A stretch of 64,000 bases of DNA, taken from assembly GCF_003697815.1 (NCBI RefSeq), contig NZ_RDQG01000025.1, positions 1-64,000 on the forward strand, written 5' to 3'. The notes under the pieces were generated by a model. The model had not been told where the DNA came from, did not search any database, and saw only the letters and a list, made by a program, of their open reading frames with translations. Below are positions 61,590-64,000 of the stretch, piece after piece (position 1 is the stretch's first letter; each line of letters begins with the position of its first letter). Origin of the DNA: Halalkalicoccus subterraneus. GTDB taxonomy: Archaea; Halobacteriota; Halobacteria; Halobacteriales; Halalkalicoccaceae. The translations under genes were made by a program, and so were the position numbers.

Positions 61590-61763
61590 GTGGGTCGAGA
61601 GTACGTCTGCACGGAGTGTAAGTGGTCGGCGCGGGAAGGGACGATCGACTCGCGCTCGCCGATGGAACGGGCGATCGATCACCACATCGAATCCGACCAC
61701 CACGTCGAGCGGGTCGGGAACGTGGCCGACTTCCGCGTGCGGGGATCGAGGTTTCACAGGTAG
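61590..61763 (+). CDS. Small zinc-finger protein, C2H2-like
   Basis: 57 residues from GTG 61590: YVCTECKWSAREGTI, then AIDHHIESDHHVERV, a CxxC plus two His-rich turns that could bind one zinc. Only the GTG start keeps the cysteine pair. Small zinc-finger proteins of this size are common in haloarchaea and may act in regulation; no target is apparent. It lies between aglM and the second Bat-type regulator. Confidence 0.7.
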   Translation: MGREYVCTECKWSAREGTIDSRSPMERAIDHHIESDHHVERVGNVADFRVRGSRFHR

Positions 61764-61823
61764 GGACCACAGCGAACCCGCGCCAACGAGGTCTATATCC
61801 GTCTTCGGGTACAACCGGGGCCC

Positions 61824-62486
61824 ATGGCTACTATCGCCGAAATTCGTATCCCGGCAGACGAATTCGCACTGAGTTATACGCTCGATACGCTCGACGAGGT
61901 CAACTTCGAGATCGAGCGGATCGTTGCCCACGATCCCGAGCACATCATGCCGTACGTCTGGTCGACGGGCGCGGATCCCGACACGCTCGAAGCGACGCTG
62001 GAGGACGATCCCAGCATCGACACGGTCGAGCAGATCGCCGACCTGGGCGAAGAAGCGCTCTACCAGATGGAGTGGATCGACTCCATCGAGACGCTGATCC
62101 ACATCCTCATCGAGGAGGAGGGGACGATCCTCGCGTCCGAGGGACGACAGGACGGCTGGTTCATACGGATCCTCTTTCCCGACCGGGATGCCCTCTCGCG
62201 GACCTACGATTTCTGCGAGGAGAACGACCTCTCGATCGACATCCAGCGGATCTACAACGTCGACCGGGGCAAGCAGGGCCGGTTCGGGCTGACCGACGAG
62301 CAGGAGAACACGATCGCGGCGGCCTACGAGTACGGCTACTACGACGTCCCGCGGAACGTCTCGCTGTCGGACTTCGCGAGCGAACTCGACATCTCACATC
62401 AGGCACTCTCCGAACGGCTGCGTCGCGGGCATAAGACCCTGGTCGAGAACACAGTCATCGTCGGCCGGGGCGGCGAGGAGGGATGA
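61824..62486 (+). CDS. Bat-type HTH_10 transcriptional regulator
   Basis: 220 residues. The N-terminal ~145 residues are the Bat-type sensing half (FALSYTLDTLDEVNFEIERI, EDDPSIDTVEQI, GWFIRILFPDRDALSR). The C-terminal HTH_10 is TIAAAYEYGYYDVPRNVSL, then ASELDISHQALSERLRRGH. It is a paralogue of the regulator at 41521 with the same layout. The pair stands on opposite sides of the glycan island, so one or both may control it (inference). Confidence 0.9.
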   Translation: MATIAEIRIPADEFALSYTLDTLDEVNFEIERIVAHDPEHIMPYVWSTGADPDTLEATLEDDPSIDTVEQIADLGEEALYQMEWIDSIETLIHILIEEEGTILASEGRQDGWFIRILFPDRDALSRTYDFCEENDLSIDIQRIYNVDRGKQGRFGLTDEQENTIAAAYEYGYYDVPRNVSLSDFASELDISHQALSERLRRGHKTLVENTVIVGRGGEEG

Positions 62487-62696
62487 GGACCGTCCGGATG
62501 GTGATCGACCGAACGGGCAAACGGCCATTTAAGTGGTTCTCGCGATAAGGAGTAGATACGACGGGAAGCCCGGTTCTGCCGACGGTGTCACAGCGTTCAG
62601 CCGTGGCTCTCGCCCTCGAATCCGGGATCGACTTCGTCCAGTCGCCGTGACAGGTGGTCGAGGGATTGAACTACGGTCGGCTCCAACGGGACGGCA

Positions 62697-63458
62697 ATGG
62701 GCTCCGACGCCGACCCCGAACCCGAACCGTCCGCGGAACACGGGTGGGAAAGCGGGTTCGACGGCGCGGAGTGGATCGATACCCGGTCGGGATCGGGATC
62801 GTTGACGCGCGCGGAAGCACAGCGGGACGGACTCGTCCGCCGCTGGGACGTCCTGACGCCGAGCGCGACGATCATCGGGCGCGCCGACTCGCCCGAAAAC
62901 GACCTCTCGGAGAACGTCCGGCGACTCCACGACGAACAACACCCGGCGACGAAGGGCCATAGCACCCGCACGCACTACCTCGACCGACTGCGAACGACCC
63001 ATGCACTCTGTAACGCGCTCGATCTCACGCCCTGGCAGCGCGACCGTGCCCTCGGCGTGATGGAGGACCTCGACCTCACCGCCTTCGGGAGCCAGCGGGC
63101 GATCCCGAAGGTCGCGCTCGTGGTGATCCGCCATATCGTCGACGTCGAACGCCGGAGCTACCTCGGGCTGGACGACCTCGACGCGAGGGCGATCACCGAA
63201 TCGCGCCTCGAGGAGCTGTTCGGCCAGTACAAGGCAAACGACATCACTGACGAGCCGGCGTTCCGCCGACTCGCGGCCCAGCACGACCTCGATACGACGA
63301 GCCTCAACCGGCTCAGGCGCACGTTGAAGACGCAACTCGGGGAAGGGATCGGCGCGACTCCCTACGGCCGCAACCCGCATCGAGATCCCAACCTGCCGAG
63401 CGTGCGGGACGCGAACGAGACGCCGGACGAACCCAACGAACGAAACCCAAACGAGTAG
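62697..63458 (+). CDS. Haloarchaeal protein resembling the RNA polymerase 'epsilon' subunit
   Basis: 253 residues from ATG 62697. After an acidic, disordered ~65 residues comes a highly conserved-looking helical core: ENVRRLHDEQHPATKGHSTR, THALCNALDLTPWQRDRALG, DLTAFGSQRAIPKVALVVIR and DLDTTSLNRLRRTL. I recognise this from haloarchaeal proteins labelled DNA-directed RNA polymerase subunit epsilon; the helical pattern also resembles cyclin-like folds of TFB. The biochemical role is uncertain. The Asn/Pro-rich tail (EPNERNPNE) is unstructured. Confidence 0.6.
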   Translation: MGSDADPEPEPSAEHGWESGFDGAEWIDTRSGSGSLTRAEAQRDGLVRRWDVLTPSATIIGRADSPENDLSENVRRLHDEQHPATKGHSTRTHYLDRLRTTHALCNALDLTPWQRDRALGVMEDLDLTAFGSQRAIPKVALVVIRHIVDVERRSYLGLDDLDARAITESRLEELFGQYKANDITDEPAFRRLAAQHDLDTTSLNRLRRTLKTQLGEGIGATPYGRNPHRDPNLPSVRDANETPDEPNERNPNE

Positions 63459-63869
63459 CGCCCGTCAAACGAACGGCATTCGGCGACCCGGTGCGGTGTT
63501 GCAGACCGCTCCAATGGCAGGGGAACCGTTCAAGCGCGAACGGGATCGAATTCGTCCGTCATCCCTCGAAATCGTCTTCAACGGCGTTAGATGCGTCGGC
63601 CCAGCGACCCCGCTCATCGCGAAGTGAGAAACGTGTGATGGCCGCGGCGGGCCAGGACGGACAGTCCGGGCTCGCCACGGCCATAAAGTGGGAGCGGGCC
63701 GTTCGGTGGGTGGTTCGGACCCGAACGGCCTGAGCCATGGAAGTTGACAACCACAATACCCTCATACTGTACCACCCGGAGGGTACCGTAACCGACGGAG
63801 CGTTGTTGTATAGTTATTGATGCGTTAACCGATTTCGGATCGGGTCACGGGTGGAGTGAGGGAATCGCA
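63459..63869. other. Gene-free region, no supported feature
   Basis: 411 bp. Frames of 68-80 residues in both directions have unlikely compositions for this organism (basic, Ser/Arg-rich). A 27-codon frame at 63737-63820 (MEVDNHNTLILYHPEG) is possible but unsupported. TGTATAGTTATTG near 63807-63819 is AT-rich and may be a promoter. Confidence 0.4.
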
Positions 63870-64000
63870 TCACCCCGATCGCTCGTCGAGCAGCCGAACG
63901 ATCCCCGCGACAGCGCCCGCAACGAGTGCCGGCCAGCGGTCGGTACTCAGGTAGAGGCTCGGCGTCGGCGGCGCGTACTGGGTCAGCGGCCAGAGGATCG
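63870..64000 (-). CDS. C-terminal end of a DUF457-like membrane protein (cut by window edge)
   Basis: The last ~43 residues are visible: ILWPLTQYAPPTPSLYL, then WPALVAGAVAGIVRLLDE and the stop at 63870-63872. The LWPL-type segment and the terminal helix resemble the end of DUF457/YdjM metal-dependent hydrolases such as the gene at 28690. The start and active site lie outside the window. Confidence 0.55.
   Translation of the reverse strand, partial: ILWPLTQYAPPTPSLYLSTDRWPALVAGAVAGIVRLLDERSG

Noticed and set aside
63491-63733. 80-residue frame in the right-hand gene-free region
   Set aside because: Basic, Ser/Arg-rich, unlike the acidic proteome; no start signal or family.
63737-63820. 27-codon frame MEVDNHNTLILYHPEG...
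   Set aside because: Too short and isolated to support as a gene; could be chance near a promoter.
1-64000. CRISPR arrays, insertion sequences, rRNA genes, replication origin
   Set aside because: No regularly spaced repeats, transposase motifs, rRNA sequence or Orc1/Cdc6 gene were found by reading through the window.

Overview
The window comes from a haloarchaeon (class Halobacteria). The evidence is the combination of GC-rich DNA, strongly acidic predicted proteins, TATA boxes about 26-30 nt upstream of start codons (leaderless transcripts), and lineage markers: Bat-type HTH_10 regulators, a GvpA gas-vesicle protein, AglF- and AglM-like sugar-nucleotide enzymes, Tat lipoproteins, ribosomal protein L40e and a Tsr3-type protein. 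No rRNA, insertion sequence, integrase or CRISPR array is visible, and the genus cannot be fixed from what is here.

Positions 1-25 kb are mostly chromosomal housekeeping and catabolism: an AAA ATPase (cut by the left edge), a FilR1-type regulator, thiolase, two AMP-forming acyl-CoA synthetases, a tungsten aldehyde ferredoxin oxidoreductase, two sodium:solute symporters, an agmatinase-family enzyme, a phytoene/squalene synthase, a CPA1 antiporter with an RCK domain, serS, Tsr3, L40e, tRNA-Leu(UAA), a group of tiny membrane or acidic proteins, and msrB.

Positions 25-42 kb hold a UDP-GlcNAc precursor pair (nucleotidylyl/acyltransferase plus glmS), an ethanolamine ammonia-lyase operon eutB-eutC-eutA without microcompartment genes and with a frameshifted eutC, a Tat lipoprotein with CARDB-like repeats, a haloacid dehalogenase-like enzyme, a solitary gvpA, aglF, a lactonase-like plus iron alcohol dehydrogenase pair resembling a gamma-butyrolactone/4-hydroxybutyrate pathway, and a histidine kinase divergent from a single-domain response regulator.

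Positions 42.4-61.5 kb form a surface-polysaccharide or glycosylation island: a GT2 with an extra N-terminal domain, two polysaccharide deacetylases, an APH-fold kinase, a flippase, a DUF2206-like membrane protein, a beta-helix protein, a DUF1616 protein, GT2 and GT4 enzymes, a FemAB-like acyltransferase, a GalE-like epimerase, a membrane processive-type GT2 interrupted by an in-frame TGA, a GH26-like Tat lipoprotein and UDP-glucose dehydrogenase. A Bat-type regulator lies on each side of this island, and two identical 12-bp palindromes precede its first gene. The right end carries a small zinc-finger protein, the second Bat regulator, a protein resembling the haloarchaeal RNA polymerase 'epsilon' subunit, and the 3' end of a DUF457-like gene.

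The strongest candidates for something little described are the 19-kb glycan island, the stand-alone eutBCA operon with its palindromic control region, the lactonase/iron-ADH pair and the orphan gvpA.
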